A DNA stretch of 39,307 nucleotides from Phellopilus nigrolimitatus (taxonomy: Eukaryota; Basidiomycota; Agaricomycetes; Hymenochaetales; Hymenochaetaceae), in assembly GCA_021029095.1 (NCBI GenBank), contig JAJOHG010000239.1, forward strand, positions 1 through 39,307, read 5' to 3'. Position 1 is the first letter of the stretch, and each line of letters begins with the position of its first letter. Below, piece after piece: positions 20,770 through 31,895 of this stretch. The position numbers and the translations under genes were made by a program. The notes beneath the pieces are model-generated. The model worked only from the letters and a program-made list of their open reading frames with translations, ran no database searches and was not told the DNA's origin.

Positions 20770-22130
20770 TTGGTTTCTCTGGACACATATTCCGGCTGAT
20801 CGTACTGGCCTGCGACCTCCAAGTACTGTATCGCCGCTGGCCCCAGCCGCCTGCTGACCTGCCTGCCTGCTGACGAGCGCCCGCTGCAAAAACGGACCAG
20901 CGGAACTTGCATAGAACTGGCTTGGCACTTTACTTACATCACTGGCCAGCCCCGATCAGCCGTCCAATCAGCGAGACGCACGGTGTGTGTGCACCAGCTT
21001 GCTCTATACGACGACGCGCCGGGGCATGACGCCCCTGATTAGAAGGGAAAGGTACAGTCGGCCTTTGCGCTGGCTGAGAATATTTTCGGCTTACGGCTGT
21101 TGTCGGTCGCTTTGGGCCGAGCCTTTCAGGCTGTAGGACGCACGCATCGCATCGCATCGGGACTGGCGCAGCTGCAGGACTCCGCGGAACGACTCGGACT
21201 CCTATGCGATCGGCGGAAGGGAAAAAAAAGGACGCGTCAGGACTCAGGAGGCAGGACGCAATTTGCGATTAATCTGGACGCCCCGTGCCGACATAACTTA
21301 AATGCCACCTCTCAATTGACTGCTGCTTCGCTTGATCAACGCTACCCGACCCACCTTTCCCTCCCCGTGCTCCGTGCGATCCCGCGTCCGACACGTTTCT
21401 TTCTATATTCATTGAACGGCCTGGAGCTTGTGCGGCTTACGCGCCCCACCGCATGTCACGAGAAACGTGCCCATCGCCGAGCCGGATGACGAGCGCGTAC
21501 TGGAGGAAGAGAGCAGCGCCCGCGCCGCGCGCCCGCACGTGCGCGGACTTCGCAGGCAGAAGCGGCCACTGCACGGTGTGTCGGCAACTTAGCTATCGAG
21601 CAGAACCGTCTCTGTCCGATGTGCGGCAATGACTGGGTACATCGAGGAACGGGCAGTCCTGAGAACCGTTGCCAGCTATCATGATTAATGACTAATGTCC
21701 GAATGACAAGGGCTCCGAGGACATCGCCGCCGCCGCAGCGCGATCGTGGCTATCGTCTTCTGCTCGTTGATTTTTTTTTTTTGATGAGTTTCTTATCGTT
21801 ATTTACAAGATCTCCTCGGATTTCAGGTGCTGGCGTTCTGCGGTGACGTACGGCCTGCTTATCTCAGGCCGCACTCGCCTCTCGGGTTCCGATTTTGTGC
21901 ATACTTGTCTTCTTGCAATCATATGCATCCCGCCTCCCCGACGCGTCCGTTTGGCAAGGGAGCTAGGCCGAGCGGACGCGCTATTGTACCCGTGTCGAAG
22001 TTCTAGACTGCGGGAAGCAATATGTTGCAGAATTTGTGGACGCGAATATGCCTTCGTGAGAAAAGTCCTAAAGCCTTTTACATGTACCCTTCCTTGCATC
22101 AGATAAAATTTCCGGTGTGAGTTTTTCGTT

Positions 22131-24232
22131 TTCTTTACGCTCTTCTTCGTTCTTTGCTCAAGTCATCCTTCTGGGGGAATCCTTTCTCACCTCTCCACCT
22201 GGCAAAGTTACTGCTTCTTCGTCTCTCGACTTTTCCTGAATCTTGGGAATTAATCTCAGCTGCATCCTGGGCATGTTTAGCAGCGAACATACCTTGGCCC
22301 GAAAATATTCTCATGCGTTGTCCCCCCAAATCTTCTCCACCCACAGTGCAGTCCGCAAAGACTATTTTGCGACTGCATTCTGACTGATAGTCTGCCGCTT
22401 CTCCGGGGTTTCGCCATCGGTGCCGTCGACTACTATGCGGAATCCCAATAGCCCATACAGGACTAGAACGAAGTATTCTTGGTTTTAGCATTGGGGCCTA
22501 CCCGGATCATGCATTTAACTCTTGTGGCGCTCTTTTGCTTTTCCTCGAATGGATGCAAAGTTACTGATCTTGCGGGTCCCTTTCTCTTTTTCGATCTTGC
22601 GAAGCAGATTGATTCTATGCGCCCGTGTCTGCCGCACATTCAAGCCCGACTTCCAATTTGAGAAATGTGCGTGCGCAACGCTATCCTGGCCAGCGCCCAG
22701 GATGCGTGCGACGCGGTCACCTGGTGGGAAATGTGCCGCTGCGAACAGGACTCTGCATTTTAAGAATCCTGGGTTCTGGTCTTCGCGACGACCTAGTCCG
22801 AGTCCTTTCCTTGGATTCTTTCCTTCGTCCGGATTCTGGAACATTCACCCACTCGTTGTGCGGACCAATATCTGTGCGGTTTAGCACCTGCTGATACACG
22901 ACTGACGAAGAAGCACTTGCAGATTCTCTGCAGGGGCCACTGGGCGTGCGTTGAAATCACGGGCATCGCACACACAGTGTCCGCGAAGAGCCCAGCAGAA
23001 GACGCGCAGGATAGTGATAGGGGCTGGGAGACTCGGATCCGCAGTGCGCGCAAATGGGTATGGAGGCAGACTTGCGAAGGTCGCGCTGTGAAATTGCGCC
23101 CGTCGAGCTGGATGCTTGGTAAGGAAACTGTTCCATACATGTGGCTGATTTCTGCGAGTCTATACAACCGTTCGTTGAATTCAAGTGTGATCTGCGTTTG
23201 TATTCTGTTACATGTACGTGCCCGGTACCGGGCCGGCGTGTACAGTCAGCCCCAGGCACGTTGCATTTCTGCGAGACTCCGTTGCATCGGCTGCTATCAG
23301 ATTGCTGGAGCTGCTGTTTCCTTTGTTGGTTGGAGCATCGATGGCTCCCGCATGTGCATACACATACGCCTCTTCCGTCTCTTCATCTTGCCTGTGGCCT
23401 GATCCGAGCGAAAGCCTAAGCCTTTCATGCAACTCTAATGACTCCAATGGACCAGGATATTGATAGCTTGAAGTTGGAGCTGTTAGTCAGTCGTACGGAT
23501 CGTCCCATGTATGCGAGCCGAAGCCGTCGATCCTCGTTCTCGGCCCCCACGTTGCGTTCACGTACGTTTGAGCATTCTCGTCTACTTCAGCATTTTATGC
23601 GCTAATGAAATTTAAATATTGCGTGGATAGCTTTGGGGGAAGCAGCGGGCACTTGGTGAATGGATTCGGCTCGTCTGTGTGTTTCTACTGAATTCATGAA
23701 CGTGGATCTTACACGCGGTAATCTACCATGAAGTGCTCCCATCAAAGACTCCTTTGTCCCCCGTACCGTGTCTGAGTATACTCGGTACCCCCTATCTTCG
23801 GCTAGTGTTTCTCGCACCCCGGACCGGCCCCAGCTTCTAGCCGTCGACATCGTGGGCCGAGAGTTTACATTCTGGAGATCTCGACGCGTCAATTGGCTCG
23901 GCGCGAACGTGATGACCGGACTCCCATCTGCTGTGGCTTTTTCGTTGAAGCGGCGACTCTTGATAGCTAAACGTTCTCCTTTTTCTCACTCCGATCCACT
24001 CGCTATTCTGTTTCCAAGAATATGCGCTTTAACAGAGCAGATTTCAAGTTCCACCTCGAGCCTCAGGCCCGAGGTTTTATATATCCGTCATTACTTGACT
24101 TACTCACGCCCACAAGATAGCGACGGCGACGCATTCATATGTGTAATACCGAACATTTGATCTGCAGCTTGATTAGGCTGGCTGTTTTCTGCTCGGCAAG
24201 AAGCAATTCATTTAACCATCTGTTCGCGATAG
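22131..24232. other. Unresolved segment with competing open frames
   Basis: Both strands carry 60-160-codon open frames (for example 22135-22491 minus, 22522-22884 plus, 22917-23402 plus, 23768-24160 plus) with no domain I can name. Several could be exons or relics of exons. A TACATGTA octamer lies at 23209-23216. I make no gene call. Confidence 0.4.
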
Positions 24233-25218
24233 CTCAGATATTCGGGGGGTCGTCTCCGCTTCCTGAGCAGACATCTTGAAATCTGCATATCCCGTCGAGA
24301 ACCGAAGATCGGACCTTTTTTTCCTGCCATTCTGGCCTGGGCAGAAACAGGATCTGTCGCTTTCGAGGTGCGCGAACACACGGAACAGGCAGCGCGAAAA
24401 CCGCCGCCGAAACGCCTTCATGGTCCTATTCCTACCTTTTTAAGCACGGCACTTTCCTCGGCCCTGATTCGAAGCATTGCGCCATTTGCCTTTTGCCCGT
24501 CAGACTTCTTCGAAGCCTGTACACGGGGGATGGTGAGTCAGAGATGACTCACTATTTTAGATTGTCTGCTCTTTTGTTCCCTCCTGCTGCTCTACCTCTG
24601 GTTTCCCCTCCTGCGGCCTCGAGGATCCACATTCCGAACACCCCAATATATCTTGTTCCTTCTAGACCCAACATGTCGGCACTTTTACCATCTATATATT
24701 TCCCTTGAAAAGTTTCGCCATTCTCCCACAGGTTTGTTATCTGACAGGTTCTAATGTTTGTGATAGATGCCGTGGAGCAAATTTTTTGTAGGTAAGATAT
24801 GTTTCCTTCATGCATCTTGCCTACATGCTGCCGTCGTCTCCCGTCCCTTCTAGTTCTTCCGGTACCTAGTAGAGCACCATTTACTCCTGAAAGGACTCCA
24901 AGAAAACGCCGATTCATATGTGAACACGATGCAATTCGATATCGAATTGAAAGCGCTCAAAGGCGTTGTCCCCAAACCAGCATATTAGTGTCGCGACCTG
25001 TGGAGTTGAAATGATTCTGATTCCTCTTCAACAAATCCAGACCGAACCACCCACGTTACATTCGGAAAGGAGACGGGGGTGGAAGAGCATGATATTCGCC
25101 CCGGAAGATCCGCAACAGCCCTCAGTCAATCGCCCACATCGACGATCCCTATGTATTTACACGTGTGGTCGTTCCGAGTGCTTCCCATTTCCCCGATATT
25201 GTATCCTGCCAGCATAAG
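24233..25218 (+). CDS. Possible multi-exon gene fragment with Cys cluster
   Basis: Segments 24233-24532, 24732-24787, 24870-24987 and 25042-25218 (stop TAA) join in frame through GT-AG introns of 199, 82 and 54 nt. The first segment is 100 codons, open, and bounded by a TAG acceptor and a GTGAGT donor; it includes GPFFPAILAWAETGSVAFEV and FCPSDFFEACTRGM. The second reads VCYLTGSNVCDRCRGANFF, with a CxxC pair that recalls zinc-binding subdomains such as that of RecQ helicases, but no helicase motif is visible. A rival reading uses 24767-24787 and 24854-24985 (MPWSKFF then FFRYLVEHHLLLKGLQ) and meets a stop at 24986. The conflict, and an in-frame TGA inside another good frame (around 25260), suggest a decaying gene. 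No upstream start was identified. Confidence 0.3.
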
Positions 25219-27040
25219 TGGAACTTGAAGGCGCGTCGTGAAGAAGATGGATCTCCGATTTGAGTATATTTATCAGATGAATACGATCGTAGGAAGTCCG
25301 ATACGACCGAGGAATATCTTGCTCTCTTTAGTCTATACATATATTGAACGCATTAGTTTATAGTGCTAGCCCGAAATTCGCTAGGAAACGTGCAGTCGAA
25401 TCTTTGGTAATGCATACTTCAGACAACACCTACATTAGATGGTATACGTATCTCGGCTCCTCCAAAGCATGGTGTCCATGATCGTGCATTGCAAAAAACA
25501 TGCCGGAAAGAAAGTTTATAACTTCATGTTCACCGCCAAATCGCTGGACGGCCAACATATGTATAATAGTTGCGGAAACCAACGATCAATGCGACTGTCT
25601 ACTAGAAATCCTGACGCGCTTCTTGTGTCCTTCTCGTCCAGGAGAATTTCAGAATGTTTTGAAAAGCATGCGTCTTCGTACGTTGGGGAAGAAGAGAGTG
25701 AGTGGCGCCCGGGCGGCGCGCTCTCGCATGAGTCGGGAGCGCGATCGGCTAGACGTCGATCACAGATCGGCAACTCGGCCAGAATGGCCCACGAATTGCC
25801 GATATTCGTGTCTCTCTTGTCTCTTGCTCGATGCGTCCGTTCTCGACGTTCTTAACTGTTTTTTGACTTGTCGATGTCGGCGAGGGATCAACGACAACAT
25901 GACAACTCTTCGGTTTATCAGGACAATACTCTGGCAGGAAACGATGGGTGAACGAGACTGCATCCTAGCACCATGCACGAATTCTTCGCCGGAAGCATCG
26001 GTGTGTATCCATCTTATTTCTCTGCTTTTTAGGAGACCGAATTTGGTTGCGCATTGTAATACGCACGTGCCAGTAGGGCAGCCTCTTGACACCGCAAAGG
26101 TACGTACACAGATTGCTCCGAGTGAGTAGCATCTATTTTTCAGGATTTTATGTTGAATTGACGAATCTGGATGAACACAGAAAGCAACTATGGAACGCAA
26201 CGATGATGTTCGAAAATACGTCCTTTTCAGAAAGGTCCTGCGGACGTTCTCTCCCGAGCCATGCGTAAAAAAGCGGCCTTGCTCTTTAAAAAGGTAAGTA
26301 CCAGACACCTCGCGCTCAGTATCATTGCCGTCTTTATTTAACTGTCATAGTTTTGAAAAACGGCTAGCCCCCTGATCGTTATTCCCGGTGTCAAATGCCT
26401 ACTGCTTACTACCTATTCTATTTCTATTATGTTTCAAAGTACGCCATCTCTCCGTTCTCAGATTTGTCTCTAAGGCAGAAGCAGGTACCATGGCTGGTGC
26501 TGCGAGCTTGATTCCTGCGGGACTCGGTAGGTTTATTTTTATTCTCTTCGCTTTCGCTCATTTGACCAACACGATTTATAGTCGACTCACCCGAGTGCGA
26601 CTCTTGGGAGGTTAAGCCGAAGAGAGGTAAGCTTTCTTGCACTCTTTGTACCTTTGTGACGCTTGAACTACACTGATAACGTGCTGTTGGTGTATTTCAG
26701 CAGGAGGCAGCGGATTTCTGAGCTCTACATGCGACGAGCTCGGTATGTCTGGAACATCAATGTTCCTGATGAGATTGCTCACGCGACATTCTGACATTCG
26801 GGGACTCTACTTTCAGAACTCAACTTATGAGCGTGAATTGCCATTATGTATATTGACTCAGGAGCTCTACCTTCGAGCAGGCTCGCAAGATCGGAACTAT
26901 TCCATGTTCGAGATGGCGATTGTCCAAGGTATGCGTACAAAAATATAAGATATGCACTATATACAAAACGATTAACTTGCAGGTCAACAGAAACAAGGTT
27001 GTACGAAGCGAAGCCGAAGATGCGAAGTTAATAAATGAAG
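25219..27040 (+). other. Unresolved open segments, possible continuation of a gene or relic
   Basis: Plus-strand frames of 138 codons (25439-25855) and 209 codons (25500-26129) overlap a 182-codon minus frame (25760-26308). Further right, short open segments are flanked by consensus splice sites (for example donors GTAAGT at about 26293 and GTAGGT near 26526, acceptors TTTCAG near 26700 and 26816), and a last piece ends near 27031. No continuous model satisfied all phases and nothing resembles a known domain. It may be an exon-rich unknown gene, a pseudogene or chance. Confidence 0.3.
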
Positions 27041-27594
27041 ATGGATGAATCGACGAGTTTGGAGAAGACTGGAAACAGAAGATTGAGATGAGACTGACAG
27101 AAACTGACAGAAACGGAAAGATAGGGAAGAATATCAACGAAGAAGCCGGACAACTATGCACAGGTATTGTGAATGTGTAGGGATGAAATGATGCAGGGAC
27201 GAAGGATTTGGGGGTTGTGCAACCGGTGACCAGTCGCTCCTCTGGGCCTTCATTTCACTCGAGTTTCGGGCTGAGGCCTCAGTTCGCGAAGAGCCAGGCC
27301 ATGGTGCTCTTGCACTGTTCGGGGATCTGGAGAGTTCGGTCTACTCGGAGAACTCTGAAGCACGGTGCTCGGGCACGCGCTGGGCGGAGCAGCGTCGCAG
27401 CGCGGCGGAAAATCGAATAGTGGCGGACAAAAAACAAAGCAAGACGGATGGAGCACCAATGGTTATCGGGTATCGACTAGAAGATCGATCGCTTGTCAGC
27501 ATACCAAGCATCGCCTAGCGAACGAAAACAAGGCGCACCGCCCCCCTTAAGCAATTCTCATCATCTCCAGCTCCCTCCTTATTGTTCATGCGAT
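27041..27594. other. Intergenic region 3' of the 441-aa gene
   Basis: It probably contains the 3' UTR of the minus-strand 441-aa gene. Short open frames exist on both strands (for example 27208-27420 plus) without recognisable content. Confidence 0.45.
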
Positions 27595-28980
27595 CTAGTC
27601 GCCTTTGTGGCGCTGAGCCTCCTCTGCGGACGTCTGTCTCTCTGCGGCGAGAAGAAACTGCACTGCATCGCCGGGCATGCCCACAGTCCAGCGCAGCGGC
27701 ATCTGCGGCGATCTCGGTGTCGATGGCACTGCGAGCGACGCCGATGTGGACATAGACGAGCCAGTGGAGGAGATGGACAAGAACGAGACCGCTGGAGACG
27801 TCGCGTAGGTAGGGACCGAAGGATCCGGCATCGGTGCATGCGCATCCTGGCTGCCTGGCGATGTCGATGCGTAGGCGCGCTGGCTGCTTCCGGAGAACTC
27901 GTCGCCCCCGTCGGAAGCCACCTCATTATCGTCATCACTCCAGTTCGATTCGGAATCAGCGGAGTAACCAGAACATTCGGATGCAGTGTAAAAGGTGTCG
28001 TCGTCATCATCATCCTTGAAGTCAACGCCGTCCACGAAGTTGAGACTGTCCTCGAGAATATTGACCTCGTCTTCGGAGAAATAGGTGAGCGCGTCTTCAT
28101 CTGCCTCTGCCACCAGGGCCTCTGTTTCTTCGTCCTCGATACCATCGCCAGTGTATTGTGATGCGATTGATGGAATTGTGCTCGGAATCGAGGCCGATGG
28201 CTCATTTGTCGGATGTGTGCTGTGCCAGGTGCGGGTAACGTTGGCGGCATCAGTGTCATGCGCGACGGTCTGAGGCGGGGACGAGGGTCGGAAGAAGACG
28301 GCGGGGCGGGAACGTGAGCCGGCGAAGTGGTTGAAAGAAGGGGGTGGAAGACTAGATGGGCTCGGTGCGCGCGCCCAGTTACGCCCCTTGGTGCTGTCGC
28401 GGTCGAAACGGTCGAAGAAGCCAGGGGAGAGACAGGCAAGGCCGGAAGATGTGGATACGGATGGAGCAGGGGCAAGAGGATCAGTCGGAGCGGGGCGAGC
28501 AAAAACCGGAGAGCGAGTGCGGATTGGCGCGCCGATGGCGCGTTCCGAAGAAAGCAGGTTGCCGCAGTCGTTTGGCCCGAGCGCGTCTGGGTGTGCGGGA
28601 CGTGGCTTCGCTGTCGGGAGCCTAGACTCTACCGCGACAGGCGAGGTGACGCGGTCGTCGACGCGATGCACGTCCTTCCAGAAGGGCGCGATCTGGGCGA
28701 AGGGAGGATCGAATGGTCAGCAAGGCGGAGAATGATGGAATGGAATGCTTACTTCCTCGAAATGCTTGAGAGCATTGCGGAACACATGTGGACGTGTGGG
28801 GCGGGGCTCGTGCAGCTTCATACTTTGTGCGTGAGGCTTGAGCGCGCGTTGAGGCTTGGTTGAGAAATCGAAGCCAAACTCTCGCTCGAAGTCGAACGGG
28901 CTGAAGTTGAAGCTCGTCGGTGCCTTCGCATGCATAGACGCGTACGTGTCGAGGGTAGGGAATCCGTACAAGCCCGGCAT
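27595..28980 (-). CDS. 441-aa acidic, Ser/Pro-rich protein of unknown function
   Basis: Exons 28980-28753 and 28692-27595 with a 60-nt phase-0 intron (GTAAGC...CCCAG). The N terminus, MPGLYGFPTLDTYASMHAKA then FNFSPFDFEREFGFDFST, and the junction region NALKHFEEIAPFWKD, look like ordered, conserved sequence rich in aromatic residues. After about residue 100 the chain is Pro/Ser/Thr-rich and probably disordered. Residues about 261-341 are highly acidic, with FKDDDDDDTFYT, SNWSDDDNE and many Ser followed by acid, candidate CK2 sites. No signal peptide or membrane segment is seen. I do not recognise a named domain. The spliced model is supported by continuity of frame, intron size and reduced quality of the antisense frames. 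Confidence 0.75.
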
Positions 28981-29600
28981 TGTGAGTGGTTTGGAGGAGC
29001 GAAGAATGGTACAGAGGATGGCTAGTTGGGAGCGGGTGCGGAGGCAAACTGCAGAGGCGGGTGCTGATGGGTGCTAAGAGAGAGGAGGGAGCGCGTCTCT
29101 TTCTTTCTTTTTATGTGGCTGAAAGTCTAAGTGGTGGAATGGTGGCCTTCCGTGGCTTCGTGCACCGCCCTGGTGATTAGGCCTTAGCAGTAACATAAAG
29201 GCAGTCCGGAAACGGCATCCCGTTCAATGGGGCGCTAGCTCTACACGTGTGTGTGGCCTCGCCGGGGTCAGACGTCCCTTGGTGTATTTGCCCGTATTAA
29301 CGATTTTTCTGGAAAACAAATGTTTTGTTTTACATTAGGAATCTGTACATGTACGTGCAGACAAAAGGAACACGGTAGAATGAGAAGCGCATGTTTCCTC
29401 GATTATAATCATGTGGACATGAAGGTCTTTATGTGCCTAAAAGTCCATTTCTCCTTTGTATTGGCACGGCGGGAACCGCGTGTCCTCTAAGCAAGACGCG
29501 CATCAAGGAAACGCGTTACGTAACGTCACGCATCGCGATGCGTGGTGTCTTTGATTTTCAGTGATCCAGGCCAGAGCGGACTCCACGCTTCCAGCAGTGC
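28981..29600 (-). promoter_or_regulatory. Upstream region of the 441-aa gene, with palindromes
   Basis: Reading away from the ATG at 28980, the first 110 bp are C/A-rich on the coding strand, a likely leader. Further up are a TACATGTA octamer (29346-29353) and two adjacent perfect palindromes (29514-29544). No coding sequence is seen. Confidence 0.45.
29514..29544. promoter_or_regulatory. Two adjacent perfect palindromes with bZIP-like cores
   Basis: A 12-bp palindrome CGTTACGTAACG (29514-29525) is followed, after one base, by an 18-bp palindrome CACGCATCGCGATGCGTG (29527-29544). The first contains TTACGTAA, a recognised bZIP-type half-site arrangement, overlapping ACGTCA (CRE-like). An ACGCGT lies at the left edge. 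Binding is inferred. Confidence 0.5.
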
Positions 29601-29872
29601 TTAGAGCAGTGCGATAAATGGCTTCCTAGTAATCACACGCCGAGCGGTAAAATGAAATTGAAGAACAGTTTTCGGAGAGCAGTGGCATTATTTTCTTCAA
29701 ACATCAAAATAGAAGCTTCAAACATAAGTTTACTTACACAAAAATAAAATGCCCTGAATAACATAACAACCTACCAGTGATTTTCACTTTAGCAACTTGA
29801 ACTTATTGGCCAAATCAGACAGTATTACTTATCAAAAACCACTCTCCGGACTCTCCTTCATCAAAAAGAATA

Positions 29873-29877
29873 CCTTC
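29873..29877 (-). terminator. RNA polymerase III terminator of the tRNA gene
   Basis: On the minus strand this is TTTTT, ten bases past the discriminator base of the tRNA. Confidence 0.65.
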
Positions 29878-29886
29878 TCAAATTAT

Positions 29887-29969
29887 TGCCTCCAGGCTGG
29901 ATTGAACAACCGACCTCACCATTATCTCTAACATACGAGTGGCGCGCTCTACCACTGAGCTATAAAGGC
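29887..29969 (-). tRNA. tRNA-Thr(CGU) with an 11-nt intron
   Basis: Read on the minus strand from 29969 to 29887. The acceptor stem GCCTTTA pairs with TGGAGGC (7 bp, two G-U). The D arm is GCTC/GAGC with loop AGTGGTA. The anticodon stem CGCCA pairs with TGGTG. The anticodon CGT (29937-29935) lies in a loop interrupted after position 37 by an 11-nt intron (29933-29923). The T arm GGTTG/CAGCC has loop TTCAATC, and the discriminator base is A. The A box TAGCTCAGTGG and the B-box core GTTCAATCC match consensus. The G1-C72 and C2-G71 pairs agree with threonine identity. The intron sits at the canonical eukaryotic position. CCA is not encoded, as expected for a nuclear gene. Confidence 0.88.
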
Positions 29970-30540
29970 CTTGAAACTAAAGTTTGGGATAAAGGATATC
30001 AGTTATTTATGGGACAGGTTGTGATGAAAAGGTGTATATACATATCAATAGGTTCAAGCTTACTAAAATTGCAGAAATTCTGACAACTTCTGAGAGCATG
30101 TATACATTGCTTGATTTCAGAGATTGGATCAAGCACTCTACAAGGTTCATTTTTTAAATACATGAGCTGCTTGGTTCATTATACAGAATTATTTCACAAC
30201 TTGAATGAAAGGAAAATGTGAAGAATTGAGTGAGCAACATGTTTTTCAAAGCTCTGAGGCCAAAGAAGTTGATATTTTAAATTTGAATACTATTTCTGAA
30301 AATGGAAATATGATATGAGAATTGTTTGAAAGCATTGCATGGGCATATCAACCACGTGACGTCCCAATACAATTGAAATTAGCTCAAATCAAGGATATTT
30401 TTGGAAACTCATCTGTCAAAACGCAAACTATCTTGCAGGAGCGCTTCATTGCTAAACACTCTCATGATCTCTTCGTGCTCCTTCGTTTCCGAACTTTGGC
30501 ATTTTGATGGCGCCAACTTTGAAAGGTAGTAAAGTGATAT

Positions 30541-30691
30541 TTCAATAGGCACCGGCCTTTCCGGTCATTGCGATGCGGGCTGAAGGCGGCGCGCACTGGC
30601 ATGCTGACACGCGGCGCCTTCTCATCGAAGTTCTCTCCACATCTTTCATGACGCCAGCTGGATTGCAGGCCAGCTCCTGAGTCGTGCAGCA
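30541..30691 (+). promoter_or_regulatory. Upstream region of the F-box-like gene
   Basis: A short return to higher GC after the AT-rich island. I see no distinct TATA box. Confidence 0.3.
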
Positions 30692-31895
30692 ATGTTGCTC
30701 TCTTTTCCAAAGGCCGACGCTTTGTCGAATGTATTATCGATCCCGGAAGAGATTCTTGAACGCATCATCTCACTTGTCCTCCAAAGCTGCTCTTTTACTA
30801 CTTTTGTTGTCGACACGCAAACATCATTTTCTAGCAACAAAAACCCGACGTCTTTGCTACTTGTTTGTAAGATTTTTGAGCGGATAGCCAAGCCTCTTGT
30901 CTATACAACTCTGTATCTGCGGACGCGCGAACAGGCTGCTAAGCTCGCCACGACGCTCACCGCACAGCCTCAGTTCGGCGTGTACATACGCGCCGTCCGT
31001 GTAGACGGGCCGTCGGCCAGTGGAGCGCTCAGCGTCGCTGCACAACTCCTGACGGATCTTCATTCAGGCCGTCCTCTCGAGATCCTGGACGTCAAGCTCG
31101 TGGACGATCGCACGGACTGGCTCTCGGGAAAAGCGGACCTTGAGCGGCTTTGCGCCGCGATACGCCACACGCCGGACGTACGGCGGCTCATCATCCGGCA
31201 GAGCGGATATCTTTCTTCCAATGCGATGGCCTCCTTTGTTCACGCGCTCGCTACGGGCGTACGGAAATGGACCAGTTTGGTCGGTGTGTTACTCTCGGCT
31301 CTGCGAGGCGTCTTTTCTTATGCTTGCACAGGAACAAGTAGATTTTCGGTATAAACCGACACCGCTCCCACTGCCTATTAGCAACGGCCGTGATCCGCTA
31401 GCAACTGCACTCGCGTCCTCACCTCATCTCAGAGTTGTCCGCGCCCGCAGGCCTACACTACTGAACACATTTCTGCTTGACGTCGCAAAGAACCCAGTTC
31501 TAGAGCGTATCGAACTACTTGATGGAACAGACATGCCAGACGCCATACCTACGGTATCCAGTCCCACAACGATGCAAATACAAAAGCCCTATTCCGCTTG
31601 CGATGGTGTCGCGTTCAAGTCGAGTTTGGACGTTTCGTGCGCAGCTTGGGAGGCTTTTCAAGTCGCCGCGGCTGAGCTCTCGGCGCTGCCTCAGTCGGTG
31701 TTCGCAAGCCAAGCGATGGAGCATCCGCGTCTACATGAACTTGTTCGTGCGGGGCGTCTGCACCTCATTCTCGAACGGTCCTGTGAGTGGCGTAGATGGT
31801 TGGACCGCGTCATTACGGAGGAGCAGCGCACCCTCCCTGTATCCGAATCTTCCGGCGGATGTGGCGACTATCTCGATACTTGTGCAGGACGCTGA
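30692..31895 (+). CDS. F-box-like protein
   Basis: Exons 30692-31279 and 31332-31895, giving 383 aa, with a 52-nt phase-0 intron. F-box proteins link substrates to SCF ubiquitin ligases through Skp1. Residues about 14-75 read LSIPEEILERIISLVL... LLLVCKIFERIAKPLVYTTL, the F-box pattern LP.EIL..I......  LL.VC+.....A.P.LY..L usual in Agaricomycetes. The rest has Leu/Val-rich segments (RAVRVDGP, LEILDVKLVDD, VRRLIIRQSG, LRVVRARR, LERIELLDGT) typical of the irregular LRR-like region of these proteins. The intron donor GTCGGT is weak; it was chosen because it alone keeps the downstream frame. A GTGAGT near 31783 could begin an alternative last intron, but no acceptor gave a better end. Such genes are highly expanded in this fungal class, and the target is unknown. 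Confidence 0.75.

Larger units (their letters stand above)
19608..22130. other. Segment without a confident gene
   Basis: It contains a TATA-like GTATATAAG near 19784, an AATAAA-like string near 19821, a TGTC tandem (19891), a weak two-exon candidate (20362-20769) and a TACATGTA octamer at 22079-22086. Around 21450-21600 three frames are partly open with Cys pairs (for example HCTVCRQL) but they conflict and end in stops. I cannot assign a gene. Confidence 0.45.
29600..30540. other. AT-rich island around the tRNA gene
   Basis: Composition changes sharply to AT-rich, in contrast with GC-rich DNA elsewhere. Except for the tRNA there is no supportable gene; the open frames (29886-30083, 30322-30507) are short. 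It could be an inserted or decayed element next to a tRNA gene, a common insertion target, but no terminal repeats or transposase were found. Confidence 0.5.

Noticed and set aside
22135..22844. Weak similarity between two minus-strand frames (SNFA..RG pattern), suggesting a duplication
   Set aside because: The match is short and gapped; it cannot be separated from chance by eye.
24112..24135. DSDGD, resembling the DxDGD catalytic motif of cellular RNA-dependent RNA polymerases
   Set aside because: A five-residue match with none of the expected flanking sequence.
25393..25416. Sequence similar to the left end of the MITE (CAGTCGAATCTTTGG...)
   Set aside because: No inverted partner nearby, and the stretch lies in a protein-like open segment.
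27493..28161. 222-codon plus-strand frame
   Set aside because: Antisense shadow of the 441-aa gene's acidic and Ser/Pro-rich exon.
31784..31830. Possible extra intron at the 3' end of the F-box gene (donor GTGAGT)
   Set aside because: Would be under 45 nt and each acceptor gives an immediate stop or an unlikely frame.
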